Of a DNA stretch of 64,000 nt, positions 26,212-36,422 are shown piece after piece. Origin of the DNA: Arthrobacter sp. M4 (GTDB taxonomy: Bacteria; Actinomycetota; Actinomycetes; Actinomycetales; Micrococcaceae). Each line of letters starts with the position of its first letter. Within the stretch, counting starts at the first letter, position 1. A program made the position numbers and the translations under genes. The notes beneath the pieces are model-generated. The model did not search any database. It was given only the letters and a program-made list of their open reading frames with translations, and had not been told where the DNA came from. The DNA lies in contig NZ_JAIWYX010000007.1 in assembly GCF_020251205.1 (NCBI RefSeq), forward strand, positions 124,001 to 188,000, read 5' to 3'.

Positions 26212-27093
26212 TCACACCGCCGAAGTTCTGAGCCGAACAGCACAGGCGTTGACGCCAACAATGATCAGAATGCCCGCCCACTGAATGGGATTCAGGGCCT
26301 GTCCCAGGAAAAAGGCACCGATCAGGGCGGCGTACACGGGATTTACGCTCATCAGGATTCCGAAGAGGTTGGCCGGCACCTTTCGAAGGGCCAACAAATC
26401 TGCGACATACGGAATCACCGAGGCCAGGACACCCGCGCCTGCAGCGTACAAAAGGGACAGGGCATCGGGCGCGTGGGTGGCAAAAACGACGACGGCGACC
26501 GGCAGGAACAGGGCCGCAGAAACGCCCGTGGCAGCCGCGGTGCCTTGGACTCCGGGGATCCGCCGACCCACTGTGCGGTTGAGGAGAATGTAGCTGGCCC
26601 AGCAGAGGGCGGCCACAAGGCCCAAGCCAATTCCGGGGTAGTCAGTCGAGGCGCCGGGCTGGGTAACGCTGATGACTCCGATCCCCGCAGCAATAGCGCA
26701 GGTAACACCGGCCCAGCGCTTGAAGCGACTGCCGCCGCCGTCGACGTTTCTGCCCTGCAGAAGCGCGATGGAGAGCGGGCCCAGGAACTCAAGCGTCACC
26801 GCAAGTCCGAGGCCCACGCGCTCAATTGCCGCGTACAGTGTGAGGTTCATGGTGCCGAACACCACGGCCAGCAGGATCACCGGCCACAATTGTTGCCGCG
26901 TAAAGCTCCGGTACCGGGGGCGCACGACGGGCAGGAGGACTGCGGCGGCGATCAACTGCCGGACGGCAACAACGCCCACCGGACCCATTACGGGAAATGC
27001 CAAGGATCCGCTTGCCGCGCCCACCTGATTCGACAGGGAACTGGCCATCAGCGTGGCGACGCCCACCGCTCCATCGGCTTTTTGCTTGCTCAT
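26212..27093 (-). CDS. EamA/RhtA-type drug/metabolite exporter
   Basis: A 293-residue DMT-superfamily protein with ten hydrophobic segments in two repeated halves. The first half has MNLTLYAAIERVGLGLAVTL and the second ends with AALIGAFFLGQALNPIQWAG, both typical of RhtA-like amino-acid or metabolite exporters. ATG at 27093 is preferred to the upstream codon at 27135, which would run into the operator. It is divergent from the LysR gene that probably controls it. Confidence 0.83.
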   Translation of the reverse strand: MSKQKADGAVGVATLMASSLSNQVGAASGSLAFPVMGPVGVVAVRQLIAAAVLLPVVRPRYRSFTRQQLWPVILLAVVFGTMNLTLYAAIERVGLGLAVTLEFLGPLSIALLQGRNVDGGGSRFKRWAGVTCAIAAGIGVISVTQPGASTDYPGIGLGLVAALCWASYILLNRTVGRRIPGVQGTAAATGVSAALFLPVAVVVFATHAPDALSLLYAAGAGVLASVIPYVADLLALRKVPANLFGILMSVNPVYAALIGAFFLGQALNPIQWAGILIIVGVNACAVRLRTSAV

Positions 27094-27143
27094 GGAAGAA
27101 GTGTGGGACCGTCGGCAGGCGTTCTCACAATGCACGGAACGCG

Positions 27144-27170
27144 CTATTCATGCAAGAAACGCATGAATAG
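27144..27170. promoter_or_regulatory. LysR operator between the exporter and regulator genes
   Basis: CTATTCATGC (27144-27153) and GCATGAATAG (27161-27170) are exact inverted repeats around 7 nt. They include the T-N11-A pattern typical of LysR-type sites. The site ends 9 nt before the lysR start codon and lies 51 nt from the exporter ATG. Confidence 0.8.
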
Positions 27171-27179
27171 AATCGCATC

Positions 27180-28040
27180 GTGAGTATCGAATTGCGGCAG
27201 TTGCGCTCCTTCGTTGCCGTGGCGGAAGCCGGCACGTTCACGGATGCCGCAATTGACCTGGGGCTCTCGCAGGCCGCGGTCTCCCGAAGCGTGGCGGGCC
27301 TTGAGGCCACGCTTGGCGTTCGACTGATCCATCGCACTACCCGCAGTGTGTCGCTGACGCCGGCAGGGGAGCGGGCCATCGCTTACGCGCGGCGGGCGAT
27401 TGCCGCCGTCGGGGATCTGGAAAAGGCGGCGCGCGAAGGGGCGGGCACGATTCGCCTCGGTTATGCGTGGTCGGCCTTGGGCGGCCACACCGCCGAGCTG
27501 CAGCACCGATGGGAACAGGAATCCACGGACACGGAACTCCTCCTGGTGAAAAGCAATACCCCGACGGCGGGACTCCAGGAAGGTGCCAGCGACATGGCAA
27601 TCCTGCGGAGGGTGCCGCAGTCCGGCGCCTTGGCATACGAGCAGGTGGGTGTTGAACGACGCTTCTGCGCCATGGCCTCGGATGACGTACTGGCTCGACG
27701 GCGGACGGTCACCCTTGCGCAGATCGCCGGCGGAGCCGTGGCTATCGACTCCCGGACGGGCAGTGCCACCGTGGAGCTCTGGCCGGAGGGCGGTCCCCCG
27801 GCGAAGATCATTGAGATCCATGACATCGACGATTGGCTGACCGTCATCGGCAGCGGAAGGGCCCGCGGAGTCACCGCAGAATCGACCACTCACCAATATC
27901 GGCGGCAGGGCGTGGTGTACCGGCCGGTTCGTGACGCGCCGGCGATTCCGGTAAGTGCGGCGTGGCGAAAGGGCGAGTTCCCCGCATCCGGAGCCCTGCT
28001 GCTTGGCCTGCTTAAAAAGCTGTACGGCGGGCTGGAATAA
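27180..28040 (+). CDS. LysR family transcriptional regulator
   Basis: A 286-residue LTTR. The N-terminal helix-turn-helix reads FVAVAEAGTFTDAAIDLGLS then QAAVSRSVAGLEATLG, followed by LIHRTTRSVSLTPAGE. The C-terminal effector domain is complete. The start is GTG at 27180, nearly abutting the operator at 27144-27170, consistent with autoregulation. Divergent from the EamA exporter gene. Confidence 0.92.
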   Translation: MSIELRQLRSFVAVAEAGTFTDAAIDLGLSQAAVSRSVAGLEATLGVRLIHRTTRSVSLTPAGERAIAYARRAIAAVGDLEKAAREGAGTIRLGYAWSALGGHTAELQHRWEQESTDTELLLVKSNTPTAGLQEGASDMAILRRVPQSGALAYEQVGVERRFCAMASDDVLARRRTVTLAQIAGGAVAIDSRTGSATVELWPEGGPPAKIIEIHDIDDWLTVIGSGRARGVTAESTTHQYRRQGVVYRPVRDAPAIPVSAAWRKGEFPASGALLLGLLKKLYGGLE

Positions 28041-28060
28041 TCCAGCCCGCCAGCTTTTTC
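28026..28060. terminator. Bidirectional terminator between lysR and the amidohydrolase gene
   Basis: GGCGGGCTGGA (28026-28036) pairs perfectly with TCCAGCCCGCC (28041-28051) over a 4-nt loop, followed by CTTTTTC. The lysR stop codon lies in the loop. It separates two convergent genes. Confidence 0.85.
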
Positions 28061-28069
28061 GTGATCATG

Positions 28070-29275
28070 TCACAGGGGGTCAACTGCTAGGCGGTTCCTT
28101 GCAATCCGACCGTTGGCCATGACCAACTTCAAGTGTTCTTCCGGCTTGGCGAGGACGCTGATGTCGTCAAGCGGATTTCCACTGACCAGGATCAGGTCGG
28201 CGAAAGCGCCGGGAGCTATTTCGCCGATTTGGCCAGGCATGTTGACGAGTTCGGCACCCATCAGGGTTGCAGAGCGGATCACGTCAATGGGCTCCTGGAC
28301 CTTGGCACGAAGCACGAATTCCATGAGCTGGTACTCATGGCCCTTGCCGTGCAAGTCGGTGCCGTAGGCGATCTTGACCCCGGCCTTGCTGGCCCGGATC
28401 AGGGAATCGAGTCCTGCCTCGAGGACTCCGGAAAGTTTGGCCCGCTTGTCTTCCGGAAGTGCGCTCAACTGTGGTTCCTGTGTGAGGTACCAGAATGTGA
28501 CCAGGGTGGGGACGTAAAAAGCATCCTTCGCCAAGAATAGGCGAATGCTTTCATCGTCCAGGAAATTGCCGTGCTCAATGGACCGGATCCCGCAATTCAG
28601 GGCCCGATTCACCGCTTCGGCTGTGTAAGCGTGGGCCGCGATGTAGCGGTGGGCCATGTCCGCTTCTTCCACGGCTGCCCTCAATTCGGCTTCCGTAAAA
28701 CCCAGGGACTCCATTCGCATTTTGGAAATCACGCCGCCGCTCACAGTCAGCTTGATGTGGTCCGCGCCGTCGCGGAATTCCTTGCGAATTCCGCGACGCA
28801 ATTCCACCTCCCCGTCAACTACTTTGGTGAGCGCATGGCCACCGGTCGGAGCGAAAATGGGGCCGCCGAACTTGAGCCGGGGCCCTTCGACAAGTCCTTC
28901 TTCGATGGCCCTCGCGATGCCTGCGTCAGCTCCACCCATGTCCCGTACCGTGGTGAATCCCCGGTGCAGCATGTCCCGAAGGACCACCGATGCCCGGGCA
29001 CCCACGTAGTACGGAGACCATTCCAGGAGGTCGTTGAAATTGCCGGAGACCTGCATGGGGTGCGAATGGGAATCGATGAGGCCCGGCATCAACGTCATTC
29101 CCTGGGCATCAATAACCTGCGCGCTGCTTGGAATTGAGCTGTCATCTGCCACGGCCGCAATGCGGCTCCCCTGAACCACCACGGTTTGCCCCAAAAGGAG
29201 TTCACCTTGCCTCACGTCCAGGACGGCGGCGTTGCGAACGGCGATCGGCGAATTCTGCTCTTGCGTGAAGGTCAT
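28070..29275 (-). CDS. Amidohydrolase family protein (imidazolonepropionase/prolidase-like)
   Basis: A 401-residue metal-dependent hydrolase. The HxH pair is in LIDSHSHPMQ, further ligands lie around YIAAHAYTAEAV and SIEHGNFLDDE, and the conserved late Asp is in IAYGTDLHGKG. The C-terminal small domain, with GANFA-like PGAFADLILVSG, completes the composite fold. The COG1228 group includes dipeptidases and hydrolases of xenobiotic esters, so the substrate is open. It follows the MFS gene by 13 nt and is probably co-transcribed with it under the GntR at 31245. Confidence 0.82.
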   Translation of the reverse strand: MTFTQEQNSPIAVRNAAVLDVRQGELLLGQTVVVQGSRIAAVADDSSIPSSAQVIDAQGMTLMPGLIDSHSHPMQVSGNFNDLLEWSPYYVGARASVVLRDMLHRGFTTVRDMGGADAGIARAIEEGLVEGPRLKFGGPIFAPTGGHALTKVVDGEVELRRGIRKEFRDGADHIKLTVSGGVISKMRMESLGFTEAELRAAVEEADMAHRYIAAHAYTAEAVNRALNCGIRSIEHGNFLDDESIRLFLAKDAFYVPTLVTFWYLTQEPQLSALPEDKRAKLSGVLEAGLDSLIRASKAGVKIAYGTDLHGKGHEYQLMEFVLRAKVQEPIDVIRSATLMGAELVNMPGQIGEIAPGAFADLILVSGNPLDDISVLAKPEEHLKLVMANGRIARNRLAVDPL

Positions 29276-29288
29276 TGAGGAAACTCCG

Positions 29289-30782
29289 TTATCGGTCTGC
29301 GTATTTCTGGGTCGTTGGTTTTGACGGAGACTGAGATGGTGGCGTTGCGTCCGTCTGCGCTATTGCCTCAGGATTCCCGCCCCCAGCTGATGCCATCGCC
29401 TGGTCCTTGTTGATGTCCTCCAACGTGCGGCCCTTGGTGCTGATGCCGAAGATCAGGACGCCCAACGCTGCAGCGAGCAACACCGACGTCACCATGGCGA
29501 AGACCCCGCCGAAGCCCAGCTGTGTGTAGCTTGCTCCGATGATGATCGGGGCGCTAATGCCGCCGATGCGACCCACTGCGGATGCAGTGCCCATGCCGGT
29601 TGCCCGAAGCTTTGTTCCGTAGAGCTCAGGCGTGTAGGCGTAGAGGCCTGCGTAGCAACCATTCATAAAGAAGGAGAGCATGCAGCCGAAGATCAATACC
29701 TGGGTGTTGTCCTGGGCATTCGACAGCAGGAATGCAGAGGCGGCGCCGCCCGCCAGATAGAAGGAAATGGTGAATTTACGTCCGACGCGCTCGTTGAGGT
29801 ATGCCGCGCTGTAGTAACCCGGAATTTGGGCGATAGTGATGATCAATGTGTAGGTGAAGCTCTTGGTCATGGTCATCCCGTTTGCCACCAGCAGGGAAGG
29901 AATCCAGACAAAGAAGCCGTAGAAGGCAAAAGTGACGGAGATCCAGAGAAGCCACAGGACAGCAGTTGTTCGCGCGTGCCCTTCTTTGAAGAGCTGGACG
30001 AACTGGAACAACTTGGGCTTTTCCTGACGTGCTGTTGCGGTTTGCTCGCCAGCGCCAACCTCGCCAGCGCCAACAATGCGCCTTCCCGAAACCGGCTTGA
30101 GCTGGCCTTGCTCCAGGCTCGTGACTACGTCTTCAGCGTCTTGGAGTTGCCCGCGGCTCATCAACCAGCGCGGTGATTCGGGCAGGGTGCGCCGCCACCA
30201 GAGGAGAAGCAGGATGGGCATGGCGGTGACAAGTTGGCCGAACCGCCAGCCTTCGGGGTGTCCCGCGACCACGAACGTTCCCAGGAGTGCGGCCGATACA
30301 TAGCCCAGGGAGAAGAAGCCTGCCACGGAACCGACAAAGAGGCCGCGCTTTGATGCAGGGATGAATTCCGCAATGAATGTGGGGATGATGGCAGCTTCGG
30401 CGCCGATGCCGATACCTGCGATGACCCGGCAGACAAAGAACATCTCCCAGTTTTGGGACGTAGCCGCGGCAACCGTCGCCAGGGCATAGAGGGCCAGGGA
30501 GTACATCATGACCTTCCGGCGCCCAATGCGGTCACCGGCCACGCCAGCTACCAGGGCACCGATCATGATGCCGATCAGCAGGGAACTTCCGATCAACCCG
30601 GTCTGGGCGCCTTGCAGCTTCCAGAGTGGTGTGATCACCGGAAGGATGTAGGAAACCAGCGAGCCGTCCATGCCGTCGAAGAGCAGGCCCAGGCCACCTA
30701 TCAAGGCAAGCTTGTAGTGCGGTTTGGAAATGGGCATGTTCTCCATGCGGGAGATGACGCTTTGTTCGGTGGTGCGATGCAT
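29289..30782 (-). CDS. MFS transporter (sugar-porter-like metabolite transporter)
   Basis: A 497-residue transporter with twelve hydrophobic segments. It has the signatures GVAGDRIGRRKVMM (loop 2-3), RVIAGIGIGAEAAIIPTFIAE (central part), PESPRWLMSRGQ and YTPELYGTKLRATGMG. A central hydrophilic loop of about 45 residues follows segment 6. It is likely to import the substrate of the adjacent amidohydrolase. ATG at 30782. Confidence 0.85.
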   Translation of the reverse strand: MHRTTEQSVISRMENMPISKPHYKLALIGGLGLLFDGMDGSLVSYILPVITPLWKLQGAQTGLIGSSLLIGIMIGALVAGVAGDRIGRRKVMMYSLALYALATVAAATSQNWEMFFVCRVIAGIGIGAEAAIIPTFIAEFIPASKRGLFVGSVAGFFSLGYVSAALLGTFVVAGHPEGWRFGQLVTAMPILLLLWWRRTLPESPRWLMSRGQLQDAEDVVTSLEQGQLKPVSGRRIVGAGEVGAGEQTATARQEKPKLFQFVQLFKEGHARTTAVLWLLWISVTFAFYGFFVWIPSLLVANGMTMTKSFTYTLIITIAQIPGYYSAAYLNERVGRKFTISFYLAGGAASAFLLSNAQDNTQVLIFGCMLSFFMNGCYAGLYAYTPELYGTKLRATGMGTASAVGRIGGISAPIIIGASYTQLGFGGVFAMVTSVLLAAALGVLIFGISTKGRTLEDINKDQAMASAGGGNPEAIAQTDATPPSQSPSKPTTQKYADR

Positions 30783-30956
30783 TATCTAAATCTCCACTTC
30801 GGGGAGGGACGAACTAGGAAAAGTGCGTCGAAGAGGCGAAAGCAATAGGTGTTGGGATGGCAAATCTTGGTTAGATTCCTTGCCGCCTGGCCTGAGACGA
30901 GGTGTCAGCCGGCTAGGAGCTGTGTCAAGCGGTGTGGTTGTGACTTCCACAACATG

Positions 30957-30971
30957 TTTTGTATACCAAAC
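30957..30971. promoter_or_regulatory. GntR-type operator 1 (TTTGTATACCAAA)
   Basis: An imperfect palindrome centred on GTATAC at 30961-30966. It fits the GTN-NAC pattern of GntR/FadR-type sites. Its centre is 63 bp from site 2. Confidence 0.6.
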
Positions 30972-31017
30972 AGCTTAGAACCGGAGTTTGCTCTCTGTAA
31001 ACCCCTAAATCTTTCGA

Positions 31018-31034
31018 TTTTTGGTATACGAAAA
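31018..31034. promoter_or_regulatory. GntR-type operator 2 (TTTGGTATACGAAA)
   Basis: A second imperfect palindrome centred on GTATAC at 31024-31029, in reverse orientation to site 1. The 63-bp centre spacing is six helical turns, so dimers could sit on the same face of the DNA. Confidence 0.6.
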
Positions 31035-31244
31035 TTAAGCCCTGGCTTATGGCGACAGGGTCTCGCGCCTAAGTGGCAGGCATCCCGGCGTAATACCCGC
31101 GTCCGCAAAGGCGGCGGCTGGGGCAGCAGGCGGTATGAGGCCATTAAGCTTGCAGTAACCATCGATAAGTCGGGGCGGATTTTGGGTGTGGAACATGCAG
31201 GCCGCCCGAGAAGCCGCCCCGAGGCCGCGTGAAATGGAGGCACT

Positions 31245-31895
31245 GTGAGCGAGGAGTCAGCTGCTCCCTTTGAGCCGGAGGCAGACCGGATTGCCCGTGA
31301 GTTGCGCCGCCAGATCATCGATGGCGAGCGGACCCCCGGTTCGAGGCTGGTCGAACGGGAAATTGCCGCCGAAATGGGCGTCAGCAGGGTGCCCGTTCGT
31401 GATGCACTCAAGAAGATCACCGCAGAGGGACTTGCAGTTGCCCGACCGCATTCTTGGGCAATTGTCCGCGAATTCACTGAGCGGGACATTGATGAGCTGA
31501 TAGAAGTTCGCTACGCCTTGGAGACGCTGGCCTTTCGGCTCGCCGCCGAGACCGCGGACAAGGAAGGCCTGCGATCGCTGGAGGAGCAATTGGATCGCCA
31601 GCGGCAGGCCGCACACCACGGCGATGTCATCGAAGCGCGCCACGCAGCAGCAGACTTCCACAGCGCGGTGACCCGCTTGGCCAATAACCGCTTGCTGGAC
31701 GAATTGTTCCAAGTGACGGACAGCAGGATGCGGTGGCTTCTTTCCCAGCATGACGATCTGGAAGCGATGTTGGCCGAACACGAGCGTCTCTATGAAGCCG
31801 TGGCTTCAGGCGACGGCACTATTGCTGCCCACCTGGCCGGCAAACACGTCCGCGCCAGCCGGATGACCGCCGTCGGGAAGGTCTCCGAGCACTAG
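31245..31895 (+). CDS. GntR family (FCD) transcriptional regulator
   Basis: A 216-residue regulator with winged-helix segment REIAAEMGVSRVPVRDALKK at about residues 40-60 and an FCD domain after it (RYALETLAFRLAAE, HAAADFHSAVTRLANN). GTG at 31245 is preceded by TGGAGG. It is divergent from the MFS/amidohydrolase pair, and the two GTATAC sites lie between them. Confidence 0.92.
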   Translation: MSEESAAPFEPEADRIARELRRQIIDGERTPGSRLVEREIAAEMGVSRVPVRDALKKITAEGLAVARPHSWAIVREFTERDIDELIEVRYALETLAFRLAAETADKEGLRSLEEQLDRQRQAAHHGDVIEARHAAADFHSAVTRLANNRLLDELFQVTDSRMRWLLSQHDDLEAMLAEHERLYEAVASGDGTIAAHLAGKHVRASRMTAVGKVSEH

Positions 31896-31898
31896 GCA

Positions 31899-32122
31899 TC
31901 GCTTGGCGTCAGCGCCCTCCTGCCCTGTCAGCTTTGACCGCGGACCGACGGCGACACGCCCCCAAAGGGCCTATCGCTTCGCGTCAGCTCCCTCCTCTCC
32001 TGACCTCGTTAACCGCGGACGACGGCGACACGCCCCAAAAGCGCCTGTCGCTTCGCGTCAGCTCCCTCGTGCCCTGACCGCTTTAACCGCGGACGACGGC
32101 GACACGCCCCCAAAGGAGCCTG
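31899..32122. repeat. Three tandem copies of a ~75-bp unit
   Basis: Units begin with TCGCTT at 31899, 31974 and 32048 (periods 75 and 74). They share CGTCAGC, CCTG, ACCGCGGAC and ACGGCGACACGCCC in the same order, with scattered differences. The array fills the space between convergent gntR and dimethylglycine oxidase genes. Confidence 0.88.
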
Positions 32123-32133
32123 TCGCCGTCGTC
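32092..32133. terminator. Terminator hairpin at the end of the repeat array
   Basis: GACGACGGCGACA (32092-32104) pairs perfectly over 13 bp with TGTCGCCGTCGTC (32121-32133). It lies between convergent genes and could serve both. The first arm belongs to the last tandem repeat unit, so the repeat may be a multiplied terminator arm. Confidence 0.7.
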
Positions 32134-32176
32134 GTGATGTTGAAAAGGGTCAGGGGCTCGCTGTGGAGTCCGGGAA

Positions 32177-34744
<2,568 letters not shown>

Positions 34745-34764
34745 TCAGCGCGTATGGCGGTGTC

Positions 34765-35124
34765 TTAGGCGCCGGACACGTGGCCGTTGACAGTCAAGCC
34801 GGGAGGAAGGTTGGGGGCTTCACTGGATTCGATGACCACGATGTCACCGTCAATGACCTTGACTTCGTGGACGCGGACCGGAAGTTTGGCCGGGGGTGCG
34901 TCCACGGAACCGGTATGCAGATTGAACTTGGATGCGTGCAGCGGGCACTCGACCCAGCAGTCCTCCACATAGCCGTCCGCCAGGGAAGCATCCTGGTGGG
35001 TGCACGTGTCGTCGAGGGCAAAGAGCTCGCCTTCCTCGGTGTGGAAAACGGCGATGGGCGGGGCGGTGTCCAACCGAATGGCGTCGCCGGGAGCGAGCTC
35101 ACTGAGTGGGCAGGCCTTGTGCAT
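34765..35124 (-). CDS. Rieske [2Fe-2S] ferredoxin
   Basis: A 119-residue soluble Rieske protein with CTHQDASLADG and CPLHAS, giving the two Cys and two His cluster ligands. Such ferredoxins feed electrons to ring-hydroxylating or betaine-demethylating oxygenases. No oxygenase or reductase partner is encoded here, but the next gene downstream is dimethylglycine oxidase. A role in forming dimethylglycine from glycine betaine is therefore a fair inference. ATG at 35124 follows AGAGGG; the frame extends upstream to 35205 without support. Confidence 0.88.
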   Translation of the reverse strand: MHKACPLSELAPGDAIRLDTAPPIAVFHTEEGELFALDDTCTHQDASLADGYVEDCWVECPLHASKFNLHTGSVDAPPAKLPVRVHEVKVIDGDIVVIESSEAPNLPPGLTVNGHVSGA

Positions 35125-35209
35125 GATGGACCCTCTTTTTCGTTCAATCTCGTATGGTGCAGTGCATCCGCTGAAGCCGATTCTCTGTTCCAAAACACGC
35201 AACAACGTT

Positions 35210-35222
35210 CGCTATTAGCAAC
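35210..35222 (-). promoter_or_regulatory. Degenerate copy of the betA-leader element
   Basis: The minus strand reads GTTGCTAATAGCG, matching GTTGCATATAACG at ten of thirteen positions. It lies 86-98 nt before the Rieske start. Confidence 0.3.
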
Positions 35223-35313
35223 AGCGTGCTCCAGCTCACAGTTGTTGTCAAGGAGTTGCTATTTGTTGAGATGGCCTTTTGCCCTTGACGCTGATCGTGG
35301 CAAGCATCACGCT

Positions 35314-35327
35314 GTTGCATATAACGC
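35314..35327 (+). promoter_or_regulatory. GTTGCATATAACGC element shared with the betA leader
   Basis: Exact 14-base match to 6206-6219 region of the betA leader, located 190-203 nt upstream of the Rieske start. A chance 14-mer match somewhere in 64 kb is not rare. The weight comes from both copies lying in control regions of the same pathway. Confidence 0.4.
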
Positions 35328-35471
35328 TTCCTGTTGCGTAAGAAGCAATTGAAGATGGGTGACAGCAATGCAGACGCGTGGGGCTCGTGGGAGCCTCCCT
35401 CGCCGGACTTTCGGGCCTTCACCTGGCTAATGGCATTGACCTGGTTTCCAGCGCCGTTAGCTCGGCGGGTA

Positions 35472-36325
35472 TTAGTCTTGTGCCTTCATTAGGTGGCGCA
35501 TTTCGCCGATTCCGCGGACGTACGTGACAAGCTCGTCTCCCGGGGCGAGGAATCGTTGGGGTTTTCGTCCCACTCCCACTCCGGGCGGCGTGCCCGTGAA
35601 GACGACGTCCCCCGGAAGTAACGGCGTGATTTTGGATAGGCGGGCAATAATCTCTGGGACCGGAAAGACCATGTGTGAGGTGTTGCCCTTTTGGACTTCT
35701 TCACCATTGATGGTGCAGCCCAGTTCGATGCTGTTGGGGTCTTCGAATTCATCGGGGGTAACAAGTAAAGGACCTACTGGCCCGAATCCGGGGAACGACT
35801 TTGCCAGGCTGTATTGCGGGGCCGGACCTGAAGACTGCATTGCGCGCTCCGAGAGGTCCTGCCCCACGGACAGCCCAGCCACGTGGCTCCACGCCTTTCA
35901 ACAGGGATATGCTGGCCGCCACTACCGATAATTGCCACAAGTTCAACCTCCCAGTCCACGGTTCCCGGTGGGAGGGCAACGGTTCCATATGGCCCGGCGA
36001 GTGCAGTGGCGAATTTCGTGAAGACAGTGAGGTCTTCAGGTACAGCAAGGCCGGCCTCGGCAGCGTGGTCTGCGTAATTGAGCCCGATGGCAAAGATTTG
36101 CCGTGGCTGGGGTGCCGGGTTCCCGAATTCTTCGTGGGGCGCCTCGGACAAGGGTTTACCCCGTACACCTTGTAGCGTCTGAATGAATTCCCGGAGTTCG
36201 TCCCAGTGTTCGTAGCATTCCTGAATTCGCGGGCTGAAGCGACCGCTGGATGCCTGCGAGATATCGATAAGTTCGCTTCCACGGGTGACGAACATTAGCC
36301 GATTGGAAATATTGGCCAGGCGCAT
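35472..36325 (-). pseudogene. Fumarylacetoacetate hydrolase (FAH) family gene, frameshifted
   Basis: Translation from ATG at 36325 (after AAAAGGACC) gives a normal FAH-family N-terminus and core: RQIFAIGLNYADHAAEAG, DLTVFTKFATALAGPYG, DWEVELVAIIGSGGQHIPVE. After that it leaves the family pattern at 35895-35896. The family resumes one frame over with AWSHVAGLSVGQDLSERAMQ, then GPLLVTPDEFEDPNS and VVFTGTPPGVGVGRKP, to a stop at 35472. Two bases stand where a codon is expected, so one base is missing. The group includes 2-keto-3-deoxy-acid dehydratases and acylpyruvate hydrolases. Last gene of the 41.9-35.5 kb operon. A sequencing error in GAAAGG cannot be excluded. Confidence 0.85.
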
Positions 36326-36367
36326 GCGTGGTCCTTTTCTTGAACAGCCTCGAAAACAGGGAGTTAG

Positions 36368-36416
36368 TGCGAGGTGTGTGGCTGGCCCCTGATAGGGGCC
36401 GGCCACACACCTCGCA
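36368..36416 (-). terminator. Very stable hairpin between the aldehyde dehydrogenase and FAH genes
   Basis: TGCGAGGTGTGTGGC at 36368 pairs with GCCACACACCTCGCA ending at 36416, with an inner GGCCCC/GGGGCC stem and a small loop. It begins 7 nt past the dehydrogenase stop. No U-tract follows; it could attenuate FAH expression or stabilise the upstream message. Confidence 0.75.
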
Positions 36417-36422
36417 ATTGGC

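Larger units (their letters stand above)
30783..31244. other. Divergent control region between the MFS and GntR genes
   Basis: These 462 bases hold no gene I can support. The middle (30940-31040) is AT-richer than its surroundings and contains the two GTATAC sites annotated separately. An open frame at 30849-31232 has no ribosome site and a composition unlike the neighbours. Confidence 0.6.
35125..35471. other. Control region upstream of the Rieske/dimethylglycine oxidase genes
   Basis: These 347 bases hold no supported gene. They contain the GTTGCATATAACGC element at 35314-35327, its degenerate inverse at 35210-35222, and several other GTTGC/GCAAC words, in locally AT-richer sequence. Confidence 0.55.

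Noticed and set aside
30849..31232. 127-codon plus-strand open frame
   Set aside because: Lies across the GntR operators and promoter region, has no ribosome site and no recognisable domain.
31899..32122. Possible CRISPR array
   Set aside because: The units are contiguous ~75-bp repeats without unique spacers and there are no cas genes.
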